A DNA stretch of 64,000 nt, taken from positions 868,001-932,000 of the forward strand of contig NZ_VFJE01000056.1 of the NCBI RefSeq assembly GCF_006385255.1. Reading direction: 5' to 3'. The notes under the pieces were generated by a model that searched no databases, had not been told where the DNA came from, and was given only the letters and a program-made list of their open reading frames with translations. Shown here in pieces: positions 9,380-16,948 of the stretch (position 1 is the stretch's first letter; the number at the start of each line of letters is the position of its first letter). The position numbers and the translations under genes were made by a program. Origin of the DNA: Flavobacterium microcysteis (lineage in GTDB: Bacteria > Bacteroidota > Bacteroidia > Flavobacteriales > Flavobacteriaceae).

Positions 9380-10441
9380 TCAGGAAGGCAAAATTTGATA
9401 TGCATATTCCGAGTTATAATAAGAATTGTTTTTCCAGAGGATAAAAGTCAATTCTAATATTTTTCTTTGGATGGCAACAATAGCTTTCATTTTAATGCCA
9501 TGCCTTGAAACCAATCTTAAAAAGATATCTCTGAATCTTTCATTGGTTCTAATCGCAGCCAGTGCCGGAAAGTGCATGACTTTCCTTAAATTCCGATTAC
9601 CCCGCTTGGATATACGTGGTTTGGATTTTACGGAGGTCCCAGATGTCTTTTCTCTTACATCTAATCCCGCATAACTGACCAGTTGCCTTTTATTCTTTAT
9701 GAGTTCGAAACCGTTGGTTTCAGCGATAATGGTCACGGCAGTCAAATTTCCAACTCCAAGTATAGAAGATATTATTTTCATCTTTTCTACTAGTACCTCA
9801 TCTCCTCTGATGAGTTTAGCAATTTCTTCTCGTATCTCCTTTTCCTGCCTATCAATCAAGGCTATTCTTTTGTTTGTTCTTTTAACTGACTTTTCACTTG
9901 ATTTTGCAGAAGTACATTCAGCATGCAACTGATTTTTTAACATGGTACGTTCCTGTACCAACTGCTCACGTTCCCGACAAAGCTGCCTCAAATCATTGAA
10001 TATTTTTAGAGGAGGTTGCCAAACTTCCAATTGCCTTTCCAAACCAAATCTGGCAATTGCTTGTGAAGCACTTTTGTCAGTAATTGTTCTTATATCAAGT
10101 GTTCTCACATAATTACTAATCTTGTTTGGTAAAACGATGCTTACTTGTTTTTGAACACTGCATAGATAATAGGCTAAAGATTCATGGTAAACCCCAGTTG
10201 CTTCCATTACATAACGTACTTCCGTTGTGGTTAATGTTTGCTTATTAACCCACAATACAAGACTGGAAAACCCTTTTTTAGTATTGGGAAATACTTTGTA
10301 AGCATAAACTTCAATACTGATCTGCTCGTCCATCCGACCAAGTGACACAACTAATTCCTTTTGTGCAACATCAATTCCGACTGTTTGTTTTAATAATATC
10401 TTCATCTTATTTGGTTTAGGTAAGTGATAACCTTTTTTCAT
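9380..10441 (-). CDS. IS110-family transposase
   Basis: A 353-residue recombinase. The N-terminal RuvC-like (DEDD) domain begins at VGIDVAQKELVVSLG, with the catalytic Asp in GIDV. The C-terminal transposase_20 half contains the helix-hairpin-helix-like ILGVGNLTAVTIIAE and the serine-containing segment LVSYAGLDVREKTSGTS. The track of conserved basic residues RISKRGNRNLRKVMHFPA follows. An internal ATG at 10405 (MKILLKQTVGIDVAQ) is probably the true start, since the RuvC strand follows directly. The family recombines DNA using a guide RNA from the element's own non-coding end. No frameshift or truncation is seen. Confidence 0.92.
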   Translation of the reverse strand: MKKGYHLPKPNKMKILLKQTVGIDVAQKELVVSLGRMDEQISIEVYAYKVFPNTKKGFSSLVLWVNKQTLTTTEVRYVMEATGVYHESLAYYLCSVQKQVSIVLPNKISNYVRTLDIRTITDKSASQAIARFGLERQLEVWQPPLKIFNDLRQLCREREQLVQERTMLKNQLHAECTSAKSSEKSVKRTNKRIALIDRQEKEIREEIAKLIRGDEVLVEKMKIISSILGVGNLTAVTIIAETNGFELIKNKRQLVSYAGLDVREKTSGTSVKSKPRISKRGNRNLRKVMHFPALAAIRTNERFRDIFLRLVSRHGIKMKAIVAIQRKILELTFILWKNNSYYNSEYAYQILPS

Positions 10442-10640
10442 CTTTTCTCCTGAGTGGATATACTGGCTATACTACCTCAAATAAGAGTGTATTCCTTACA
10501 TTCTGTTCAGATTCTAAAAGGTAAAAGAAGAGGAGGCAGTCTCTTTTCTTGAATATACCGTAAGGCTATTTAAAGCAAAATCTGCTCTCGCCCTTCTTCA
10601 CTTAAATTATATTGTACAAACATAGGAGAAGCAAAAGAAC
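10442..10640 (-). ncRNA. Candidate IS110 bridge RNA region
   Basis: The non-coding DNA directly upstream of the transposase has, on the minus strand, a TATAAT-like box (near 10607-10612) followed by about 150 bases with short self-complementary stretches. In IS110-group elements a bridge RNA is transcribed from this position, and its loops pair with target and donor DNA. The assignment rests on position and family knowledge; the loops were not resolved by eye. Confidence 0.35.
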
Positions 10641-10676
10641 GCCGTAATTTAGGAAAGCTTTTTTTAAATGTTAAGA

Positions 10677-11183
10677 CTATTTAATGGGTATTGTTTTCCA
10701 AACAGAAAAGCCCTTGAAAAGATGTTCAATGTGTTCAAACTCAATAAAAGCGATCAGTTCATTTTTACACTTCCCTTTAAACCCCCTGAAACACTGAAAA
10801 TCCTTGAGGGGGATATTTGCAAGTTCTCCTATGGTAGTAATCCCTAAAGCTTCGATTATACTGAACATTCTCTTGCTGAAAGGAAAATGGGTATCATATA
10901 GCAATTTATTCAGGTCAGTTTCAGGTTTAGTTCTTCTTCTTTTAATTCGCCCTGTCTCGTATTCAAATTCATTTTTTAACTGCTCTAATTTCTGTTTGTA
11001 GTAGTCTATGTCTGCAAGCAGCTCAGTAACACACTTCACTTTTTCAAATGTCCTTTCGTATTGTCTGCGGACACTCTCTGCAGTGACCCCGTAGCTGTCT
11101 CCTGCTTCCTTGAGGCTCATTTTTTCTATCAAAAGCTTATGAAGTATATCATATTCCTTTTTCGAAAGTACTTTTTTTGACAT
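10677..11183 (-). CDS. Sigma-region-4/alpha-CTD-like DNA-binding protein
   Basis: I use the ATG at 11183 (MSKKVLSKKEYDIL); the longer frame to 11309 adds 42 residues without recognisable structure. Residues 5-50 (LSKKEYDILHKLLIEKMSLKEAGDSYGVTAESVRRQYERTF) look like a sigma-70 region 4 helix-turn-helix. A coiled-coil-like middle follows. The C-terminal part (LGITTIGELANIPLKDFQCFRGFKGKCKNELIAFI) matches the helix-hairpin-helix repeats of the RNA polymerase alpha C-terminal domain. It is therefore probably a transcription factor touching promoter DNA. It lies downstream of the receiver-domain gene on the same strand, suggesting a two-gene regulatory unit of the ICE. Confidence 0.7.
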   Translation of the reverse strand: MSKKVLSKKEYDILHKLLIEKMSLKEAGDSYGVTAESVRRQYERTFEKVKCVTELLADIDYYKQKLEQLKNEFEYETGRIKRRRTKPETDLNKLLYDTHFPFSKRMFSIIEALGITTIGELANIPLKDFQCFRGFKGKCKNELIAFIEFEHIEHLFKGFSVWKTIPIK

Positions 11184-11250
11184 TTCGATGTAAAATCTAT
11201 TAGTGCGGTCTATCAGTGTGTGAGTTAACATAACTTGTAAGTTAGTAATT

Positions 11251-11282
11251 AAGTGTCGCCACAAAATAGATGTAAGTGTCGC
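11251..11282 (-). promoter_or_regulatory. Two direct repeats upstream of the sigma4-like gene
   Basis: The 9-mer AAGTGTCGC occurs at 11251-11259 and 11274-11282, start to start 23 bases (about two helical turns), between the response-regulator gene and the start of the sigma4-like gene. A short palindrome (ACTTGTAAGT) lies 3' of them on the minus strand. The spacing suits a dimeric activator or repressor. Function is inferred from position only. Confidence 0.35.
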
Positions 11283-11312
11283 ACATTGTATTTGCAAAGA
11301 GTTCTCCAAATA

Positions 11313-11765
11313 TTAGTGGAAATTTTGGTTTTCAGCTAAATAGCTTAAGGCCGTTTTACTTATTGTCTCACTGAAATAATACTCTCCCTGATCCAGCTTG
11401 ATTACAGCTTTTTTTAGTTTTTCAGGAGCAGAACCTTTCAGTACGTAGCCCCGAACGCCAAGGCTAAGCATTTCGATTATACTTTTCTTATTGTCAAGAC
11501 TGCTGAAAACCAATATCTTGATCTCTGGGTAACTTTCTGCCAATTCCTTGGCTGTCTGGTACCCATCCATAAGAGGCATATTAATGTCAAGAATACAAAT
11601 GTCCGGCAGTACTTCCTGAATCTGCAGGTTGTCGATTGCTTCCTGACCATTAGCAGCGCCAAGAACCACTTTAAAATTACTGTATTCCAAAAAATTTTGC
11701 AGGGATATTCTAAGCCCTTCATGGTCATCAATTAAGGCAATCGTAATCTGATTCTCTTTTTCCAT
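11313..11765 (-). CDS. Receiver-domain-only response regulator
   Basis: A 150-residue CheY-like receiver domain: acidic pocket IDDHE (Asp13, Asp14), phospho-acceptor in CILDINMPLMDG (Asp60), Thr/Ser switch in ILVFSSL and Lys in GYVLKG. The sequence is of the NarL/LuxR subfamily (ALIDDHEGLRISLQNFLE) but stops after the receiver domain, with no LuxR helix-turn-helix; typical relatives have about 210 residues. No remnant of the missing domain is visible downstream in any frame. The next gene, 130 bases on, is a DNA-binding protein that could act as a separate output. No cognate histidine kinase is in the window. Confidence 0.85.
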   Translation of the reverse strand: MEKENQITIALIDDHEGLRISLQNFLEYSNFKVVLGAANGQEAIDNLQIQEVLPDICILDINMPLMDGYQTAKELAESYPEIKILVFSSLDNKKSIIEMLSLGVRGYVLKGSAPEKLKKAVIKLDQGEYYFSETISKTALSYLAENQNFH

Positions 11766-11823
11766 TATTCCTTATTTAATGTTGAACAAATTATAGAAAA
11801 TAATGACCGATAATTTGTCGTCA

Positions 11824-11841
11824 TAGGACTTTCGTCCTATA
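11824..11841. promoter_or_regulatory. Palindrome upstream of the response regulator
   Basis: ATAGGAC-TTTC-GTCCTAT is a perfect 7-bp inverted repeat with a 4-base spacer, about 60 bases upstream of the response-regulator start codon. It could be an operator or a small hairpin in the 5' untranslated region. No family assignment is possible. Confidence 0.35.
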
Positions 11842-11960
11842 TGTAGTGATTAAAGACTTTATTAATACTTCAGAGTAAAAATAAAAGGTCTTTATAAATT
11901 ACTTGTCGATAACTGAAAATATGTTTCTGCTTAGTTAAGTAGCCATAATCGCTGTTCTAT

Positions 11961-12108
11961 AAAAAATATGGCGCAGACCACTACACTTATCGGAACTGAG
12001 GCACTGGTATACCCGACCACGAATAAGCGAGCGCCCACGCCAATGGCATGAGCGTCCTTACTTATTTGTCTCGCGGTCTTTAAAAATTACCAGTTTTCAG
12101 TTACCGAG
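11961..12108 (-). ncRNA. Structured RNA-like element, copy A
   Basis: Read on the minus strand, five nested stems can be drawn: AACTGA/TCAGTT (12097-12102 with 11994-11999), ACTGGTA/TACCAGT (12088-12094 with 12003-12009), GACCGCG/CGTGGTC (12072-12078 with 12015-12021), AATAAG/CTTATT (12061-12066 with 12022-12027), and a 9-bp apical stem closed by a 3-base loop (12033-12053). A run of six T follows after GCGCCATA. A diverged copy at 58300-58445 forms the same stems with compensatory substitutions. The element points toward the response-regulator gene about 200 bases downstream. No known RNA family was recognised. Confidence 0.65.
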
Positions 12109-12209
12109 CCCTAAGCAAAAACACTAAATGAGTTTTCTATATTTTGTCCAAAGATAGTAACGTTTGTGAAGTTATCCAATGTTTCTTTAACAGAATCCGT
12201 TAATAACTG

Positions 12210-12246
12210 ACAATAAAACAACCCGAAGATGATCTCCGGGTTGTGC
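12210..12246 (-). terminator. Rho-independent terminator of the tra operon
   Basis: On the minus strand the stem ACAACCCG / CGGGTTGT (12218-12244) is followed by TTTTATTG, 50 bases past the traQ stop codon. It fits a factor-independent terminator closing the traE-to-traQ operon. Confidence 0.75.
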
Positions 12247-12294
12247 TTAAAAAAATCGAAATTTTACTGTTTATATTAAACTAATATAGTACTG

Positions 12295-12735
12295 TTAATC
12301 GCTACTGTTAAATTCAAAACTCAATTGTTTTTCATTTCCAAAGTTATCTGAAATCCACACTTCAAAAGACTGGGAAACGGTGGAGTTTGAAGTGTAATAC
12401 AGTCTGAACTGCTCTGTTGGTATCGAATATAAATCATTTGGCTGGTAAGGCGGTTCATTGTAATAGCGTAATGTGCCCTGTCCGTCGAATTGAAAGTAGC
12501 GAATAAAATAGTGCGTTCCCGTATAATTACCTGCAGGCTCTATTGTTAACCTTATTTCTACGGTATCTCCAATGGCAATGTCCTTGGGTACGGGCATGAC
12601 ATTTACCTCAAATGGGAACTCATGCTGTATTTCCAGTTCTTCCTTATCACAGGATGAGAGTGTAGCAGAACTTAGCAGGACTGCCAGCAATACCGGCAGT
12701 AACCCTATTCTCAACTTATTAAAAAATGCTGTCAT
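12295..12735 (-). CDS. traQ: Conjugative transposon protein TraQ (DUF3872)
   Basis: A 146-residue lipoprotein-type protein with signal sequence ending LSSATLSSC. The mature part is a single beta-rich domain (FEVNVMPVPKDIAIGDTVEIRLTIEPAGNYTGTHYFIRYFQFDG) matching the DUF3872/TraQ family of CTnDOT-type elements. It should sit in the periplasm or outer membrane as an accessory to the mating apparatus; its exact role is not established. It is the last gene of the tra operon, 11 bases after traO, and is followed by a terminator. Confidence 0.88.
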   Translation of the reverse strand: MTAFFNKLRIGLLPVLLAVLLSSATLSSCDKEELEIQHEFPFEVNVMPVPKDIAIGDTVEIRLTIEPAGNYTGTHYFIRYFQFDGQGTLRYYNEPPYQPNDLYSIPTEQFRLYYTSNSTVSQSFEVWISDNFGNEKQLSFEFNSSD

Positions 12736-12746
12736 CGTTTTTCGTT

Positions 12747-13307
12747 TTAAAAATTAAATCTTAATCCCACACCTGCAGATGGGCGGAGCTGTTTCAGGTC
12801 AGTACCCCACAAAACTCTTGTACGCCCTTGCAGGACTAGTACAAATCGGTCAGACAGGTATGTTTCAAAAGACAGCCGTCCGCCAGCACCGTAAATGAAA
12901 TTGTCTTCACTTACAATTTTCGCCCCGTCAAATAAAAGCTCTTCGCCTCGATTGATACTTTCAAACCCGACTACACCTGTTATGGCTGCATTGAATGTAA
13001 TGTTCTTACGGGCATCACCTAGCAGGAAGAAACTGTAGCCGCCTTCTGCGGTATAGGTCTCCTGCGGAATGCGGAGGTTTTTATATTGATAATATTGGTG
13101 TACATACTCTAAAGCCCAAAGCTGGTAATTCCCGTTTTTACTATTTACGGTCATAGCCGCATTAATGTAATAATCATTGCCGATTTTGTCATTGGATAAT
13201 ACACCTGCATTTACTTCCAGTCCTTTTTGTTTAGGCAGCATACGTTGTGCTTGGGCAATTGTGATACCCATCAAAACGAGCATTACTGTATAGATATATT
13301 TTTTCAT
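12747..13307 (-). CDS. traO: Conjugative transposon protein TraO
   Basis: A 186-residue exported protein (signal MKKYIYTVMLVLMGITIAQAQ) with alternating hydrophobic beta strands and a C-terminal phenylalanine (GVGLRFNF), typical of a small outer-membrane beta-barrel. Sequence and position between traN and traQ identify it as TraO of CTnDOT-type elements. It is probably an outer-membrane component of the conjugation channel. Confidence 0.9.
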   Translation of the reverse strand: MKKYIYTVMLVLMGITIAQAQRMLPKQKGLEVNAGVLSNDKIGNDYYINAAMTVNSKNGNYQLWALEYVHQYYQYKNLRIPQETYTAEGGYSFFLLGDARKNITFNAAITGVVGFESINRGEELLFDGAKIVSEDNFIYGAGGRLSFETYLSDRFVLVLQGRTRVLWGTDLKQLRPSAGVGLRFNF

Positions 13308-13328
13308 TTTCTATTGCTTAATGGATTA

Positions 13329-14222
13329 CTAAAACTTCAGATGCATGTCGCTAATTAATCGGGCTTTTATCAAATCCGAATTTTCCACCTGAAGCGTTTG
13401 ATGCCTTCCGCCGTTTTTCTCAAAAATCTCAATCAGCAATACCTTATCATCGGCAATGGTAAACTGGTCCAAAAGGAATACGTTTTGTTCGACTTCTTTA
13501 CCGCCAATCACACCCAGTGGCTTGTAACTACGAAGCGGTATCATCGGTCTTTCCTGTATCACGGTGCGTTTGGCTATTTTCTTATCTACCACCTTGAAAT
13601 TCATAAATTCAATCTGGAAGGGAACATTCGTGCGATTATCCAGTTCCGTATGGAAATAGTATTTACCGTTGTGGATGTAAATTCCTTTGAGAATAAATTG
13701 AATACCGAAACTTTTCGCCCCAATATGTTTTACAAAACGTTTGTCCTTTTTATAGATTGTTTCTAGTATCAAACCTGCCAGAGATGGCGAATTGTTTCCC
13801 AGCTCTTCAAACAGCACATCTTGTCCGGCGGATCTATCCACCGCCTTTTGCATTGCCAGAAGGTTGTAACTCAATGTAAATGGGCAGGCACTATAATAGG
13901 CGTCGAAGCTGTAGAAACGCCCGTCGTCGGTAATCACCGAAAAATTGGTTTCAGGCTCAAAGTCCTTTACCGACGCTTTTACGCGTAGCACATTTTCTGC
14001 GTCTTCTGCTTTTCCTGCAATTAAGTACTCACTTCCCAGATCCACGTAACGTATTGCGCTTGGGAAAATCAGATGAGAAGTCTTATCGTAAGTAACCTGC
14101 ATTTCGTACGATTCTATCCTGCCCAAGGCAAGCGAAGTTTTTGCAGTTTCCTGCGCAAAAGAGGTAACGGCCAAGCCGATCATAAGGGCAGCTGCCCAAA
14201 AGGTTTTTAAATAATTTTTCAT
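13329..14222 (-). CDS. traN: Conjugative transposon protein TraN (VirB9-like)
   Basis: A 297-residue periplasmic protein with signal peptide ending TSFAQE. The segment TNFSVITDDGRFYSFDAYYS resembles the N-terminal VirB9 motif, and the family (DUF4138) is the CTnDOT TraN group thought to form the outer-membrane core with TraM and TraO. Full-length, with 21-23 base gaps on either side within the operon. Confidence 0.92.
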   Translation of the reverse strand: MKNYLKTFWAAALMIGLAVTSFAQETAKTSLALGRIESYEMQVTYDKTSHLIFPSAIRYVDLGSEYLIAGKAEDAENVLRVKASVKDFEPETNFSVITDDGRFYSFDAYYSACPFTLSYNLLAMQKAVDRSAGQDVLFEELGNNSPSLAGLILETIYKKDKRFVKHIGAKSFGIQFILKGIYIHNGKYYFHTELDNRTNVPFQIEFMNFKVVDKKIAKRTVIQERPMIPLRSYKPLGVIGGKEVEQNVFLLDQFTIADDKVLLIEIFEKNGGRHQTLQVENSDLIKARLISDMHLKF

Positions 14223-14245
14223 TGTTAATTTATTTTAGTTTTCTA

Positions 14246-15568
14246 TTATTTTTTAGAGACAAGAAATACCTGATAGCCAGCTTTCAGGGTAACTTTTGGC
14301 GTTTTTACTTTTTTGGAGAAATAGCCTGCAATGCCCTGTACAACACCTCTGCTCAAATCTGCCGCAACCTGCTGTCCTGCGGATTGGGTTAGCATCAGGC
14401 TCGTTCCTGAAGTCTGGCTCATATTGCCTGCCATCTCAGTAAGGGCATTCATTTCAGGAGAATACGGGACGTACAAACCCTGCTGACCGTCAAGGTCATA
14501 AATGGTTATGTCTACCGGGATAATATTACCATCGAGTTCTATGGAAGTAATTTTCATCTGTAAACGGCCGCCCTGAAATTTAGCGATTGCCGTTAAGAGC
14601 GTTCCCTGCGGGATGGTGCGGTTAGGGGTTTGGGCAGGTTCCAATAAACGCAGGCGCACGCCGCTTTCACCAATAATGGTCTGTGTTTCCTGTATGCAGG
14701 CTTTCACACTGTTTTTCGGCTGTGCAATCTGCTGTACAGATCCCGGAGTATAAAAATTCCTGTTTTTGTTTGCGTTCCAATCCGCTAAAAAAGTACTATC
14801 TGAAGGCTCTCTGTACAAAGCCGAAACGGCGTTCTTTCCTGCAGGGGCGAATGCCACAAAATATTCTTTCTGTGTACTGGCAGAAGCGGTACTCCCTTTG
14901 TTGGGGGACACCTCACCTGTACTTGTACCTGTAGGAAGATATTTTGCCGCCATCTGATAGGACTTTTCCATGAGTGCCAGCTGGTCATCTACTGTCACGC
15001 TTTTGGGAACGTCTTTATCCGCCAGCTTTTCTTTCAGCTCATCAAGCTGTCTGCGGAGTTCTTGCGTTTCATTATTGTCATCCTTATAAAAGGAGCCAAG
15101 CGCACTTTGAGAATTGCGGTAACTGTTTAGTGCCGGATTAGCTGACCTTCCCGGATTGTTGCCGAAACCCGTGCTTTGATCTTCCTGCTCAGCGAGTGTA
15201 TCCTGATTGTCTTTAGATGAATTGTCCTCATTCCAGTAATCGGAAAGCGTGGTCAGTGCATTACGTTTTTCCTGGTCTTTCTGCTCCAGCATTTCCTGCT
15301 CATATGCTTTCTGTTTGTCGGCCTGCATGCCGGCTTCGCTGGCCTGCGGGACGGCATCGTTCAGCCCGATATTTTCGATTTCCTTCTTGTCTGAAGACGG
15401 TTTAAATATCAGGTACATACATCCGAGAAAAACGATTCCCATAAGTATGAATATTACCGGTTTTTTAAGCTGTTCTTTGCTGCTCTTTTTATCATCGGGC
15501 AGATTGGATGCTCTGGATTGGTCAGCTTCTTCAACCAGAACGCTGACCCTTTTTTCATTTTCTTTCAT
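14246..15568 (-). CDS. traM: Conjugative transposon protein TraM (VirB10-like)
   Basis: A 440-residue bitopic protein: cytosolic N-terminus, one membrane helix near residues 33-52 (VIFILMGIVFLGCMYLIF), a long charged and Gln-rich coiled linker, and a C-terminal beta-rich VirB10/TrbI-like domain (TIPQGTLLTAIAKFQGGRLQMKI). It spans the periplasm linking inner and outer membrane parts of the mating channel. Its start overlaps the end of traL by 14 bases. Confidence 0.92.
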   Translation of the reverse strand: MKENEKRVSVLVEEADQSRASNLPDDKKSSKEQLKKPVIFILMGIVFLGCMYLIFKPSSDKKEIENIGLNDAVPQASEAGMQADKQKAYEQEMLEQKDQEKRNALTTLSDYWNEDNSSKDNQDTLAEQEDQSTGFGNNPGRSANPALNSYRNSQSALGSFYKDDNNETQELRRQLDELKEKLADKDVPKSVTVDDQLALMEKSYQMAAKYLPTGTSTGEVSPNKGSTASASTQKEYFVAFAPAGKNAVSALYREPSDSTFLADWNANKNRNFYTPGSVQQIAQPKNSVKACIQETQTIIGESGVRLRLLEPAQTPNRTIPQGTLLTAIAKFQGGRLQMKITSIELDGNIIPVDITIYDLDGQQGLYVPYSPEMNALTEMAGNMSQTSGTSLMLTQSAGQQVAADLSRGVVQGIAGYFSKKVKTPKVTLKAGYQVFLVSKK

Positions 15569-15839
15569 AAATCTTTTCTTTTAATTTTGTTGATAATGTG
15601 TCCAATTGGGAGGCAGGAATTTCTTTTTTACGGACAGGGTTGTCAATATGCTCGATGATCATCCTGTTATCAGATTTTGCCGTGTCGTACCACACTTTTA
15701 ATATAACCACCGTGGTAAGCAGTAGGTACACTAAAAAAAGACAGAGCGTATATCTTCGCTGTTTATCTAAGGATAAGGCCCGCCAGCTTTTATCCTGCTT
15801 GTCAAACCACTTGTCTATATTTATTCTTATTGTTTTCAT
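15555..15839 (-). CDS. traL: Conjugative transposon protein TraL (DUF3989)
   Basis: A 94-residue small inner-membrane protein with one hydrophobic helix (CLFLVYLLLTTVVILKVWY), basic N-terminus and a charged tail. Size, topology and position immediately before traM match the TraL/DUF3989 family of CTnDOT-type elements. Its role in channel assembly is not defined. Confidence 0.82.
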   Translation of the reverse strand: MKTIRINIDKWFDKQDKSWRALSLDKQRRYTLCLFLVYLLLTTVVILKVWYDTAKSDNRMIIEHIDNPVRKKEIPASQLDTLSTKLKEKIYERK

Positions 15840-15859
15840 ACTTTAAAGATTATGGGTTA

Positions 15860-16291
15860 TCACATTCTAAACCCTCTTTTTCGCGGAGCAATCTCTTCTT
15901 TAGGTTTTTCTGATACTTGGGCAATAGCCTCCTTTATTGTCGGAACCGAACTTGCTGTAAGATTTGTCAGTTTAGACTGCTTCAATAATTGCCCGTAGCG
16001 GTCTGTTCTTTCAATTTCCATTTCCTGGACATCGAATTTGCCATTCTCATATTTTACCCACATATGACAGCCGACCTTTGGCTGGTCTTCGCCATTCCAT
16101 TCGAGGTAAGTGTTTAAAGGCAGTACATTGGTGTATAAAGGTTTGTCCGTGCCATTGCTGCAAGCCTCCAAAAACCTGCTGATGCTGTCTTGGACTTTGC
16201 CGGGATAACCCGCCTGCGTGAGAAAGAAGCCGTCATACCCTTTGTCGGTCAGGAGTTTTGCGAATGCGTTTAAATCAAGTAAAAGTTTCAT
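15860..16291 (-). CDS. Hypothetical tra-operon protein
   Basis: A 143-residue soluble protein encoded between traK and traL, with 12-20 base gaps, so it is co-transcribed with the transfer operon. No signal peptide or membrane segment is visible. The sequence (MKLLLDLNAFAKLLTDKGYDGFFLTQAGYPGKVQDSISRFLEA) is not one I recognise; the C-terminal end is basic (PRKRGFRM). It is absent from the classic CTnDOT traA-traQ order and may be a lineage-specific accessory of the mating apparatus. Confidence 0.7.
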   Translation of the reverse strand: MKLLLDLNAFAKLLTDKGYDGFFLTQAGYPGKVQDSISRFLEACSNGTDKPLYTNVLPLNTYLEWNGEDQPKVGCHMWVKYENGKFDVQEMEIERTDRYGQLLKQSKLTNLTASSVPTIKEAIAQVSEKPKEEIAPRKRGFRM

Positions 16292-16303
16292 ATCCCTTAA
16301 TTT

Positions 16304-16927
16304 TTAGCGTTCAATGACTTCTATATCCTTATTTTCCACCACGGAAAATTTTTCGATATTGAAACCCTGCGGGTTATTGTCCGAGCGTACGGAATTGACA
16401 AGGAAACAGGAGGTAACAAGGTTCCGTTTCGTCACATTGCTCGAACGGATGATAAACTGTTTGGCATAAGTTCGTACGGAATAGGGATACTTCTCGAAAT
16501 TGCAGGCCACACTGTCTATTTCAATGCGCTGCTGCACATTGCCCGATATGATACGGTTGTAATATCCTTTTTCAGAGAGGTCTTTGTAATAATCAAAGGC
16601 ACTTTTATCGGCAAGATTAAATGCCCTTTTCATGTTGCTCTCGATAGCGTTTTTATCCGGAGCTAGCGTAAAGAACAGTTCATGGAAGCGCCTTACGTGT
16701 TCCCTTGCTTCCACAGGACGGTTAATAGACGCATCCTGAGCGAGTGCCAGCATGAGTGATTTGCCATTATCCAGCACATATATTTTTTGTCTCTGCTGTT
16801 CAGCAAAACTGTAAGATCTCCATACGGCATATCCTGCAATGCCTGTGCAGAGCACGGCAAATACAATAGCATACAATCTTATTTGCTTGAAACTGTTTTC
16901 GATATTTCTTAGCGTTTTAAATTCCAT
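16304..16927 (-). CDS. traK: Conjugative transposon protein TraK (VirB8-like)
   Basis: A 207-residue bitopic protein with an N-terminal membrane helix (LYAIVFAVLCTGIAGYAVWRSY) and a periplasmic domain, the arrangement of VirB8-type scaffolds. It matches the TraK family by sequence style (MEFKTLRNIENSFKQIRLY) and position after traJ. Confidence 0.92.
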   Translation of the reverse strand: MEFKTLRNIENSFKQIRLYAIVFAVLCTGIAGYAVWRSYSFAEQQRQKIYVLDNGKSLMLALAQDASINRPVEAREHVRRFHELFFTLAPDKNAIESNMKRAFNLADKSAFDYYKDLSEKGYYNRIISGNVQQRIEIDSVACNFEKYPYSVRTYAKQFIIRSSNVTKRNLVTSCFLVNSVRSDNNPQGFNIEKFSVVENKDIEVIER

Positions 16928-16948
16928 TTTCTTGAATAATTAGTTGTT

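Larger units (their letters stand above)
9224..10676 (-). mobile_element. IS110-family insertion sequence (approximate extent)
   Basis: The extent is approximate: it covers the transposase gene plus its flanking non-coding DNA up to the neighbouring genes. IS110-family elements lack conventional terminal inverted repeats and usually make no target duplication, so the exact ends cannot be set from this sequence alone. The element separates the ars/chr cargo from the conjugation region. The 235 bases upstream of the transposase are where IS110-group elements encode their guide (bridge) RNA. Confidence 0.6.
11766..12294. other. Non-coding region between traQ and the response regulator
   Basis: This 529-base gap contains, from right to left on the minus strand, the traQ-operon terminator (12218-12244), the structured RNA-like element (11961-12108), and the upstream region of the response regulator with a 7-bp palindrome (11824-11841). 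I see no credible ORF. Confidence 0.7.

Noticed and set aside
11183..11309. Extended N-terminus of the sigma4-like protein or remnant of a LuxR domain
   Set aside because: The 42 extra residues have no helix-turn-helix pattern and the segment includes the direct repeats; it looks like non-coding control DNA.
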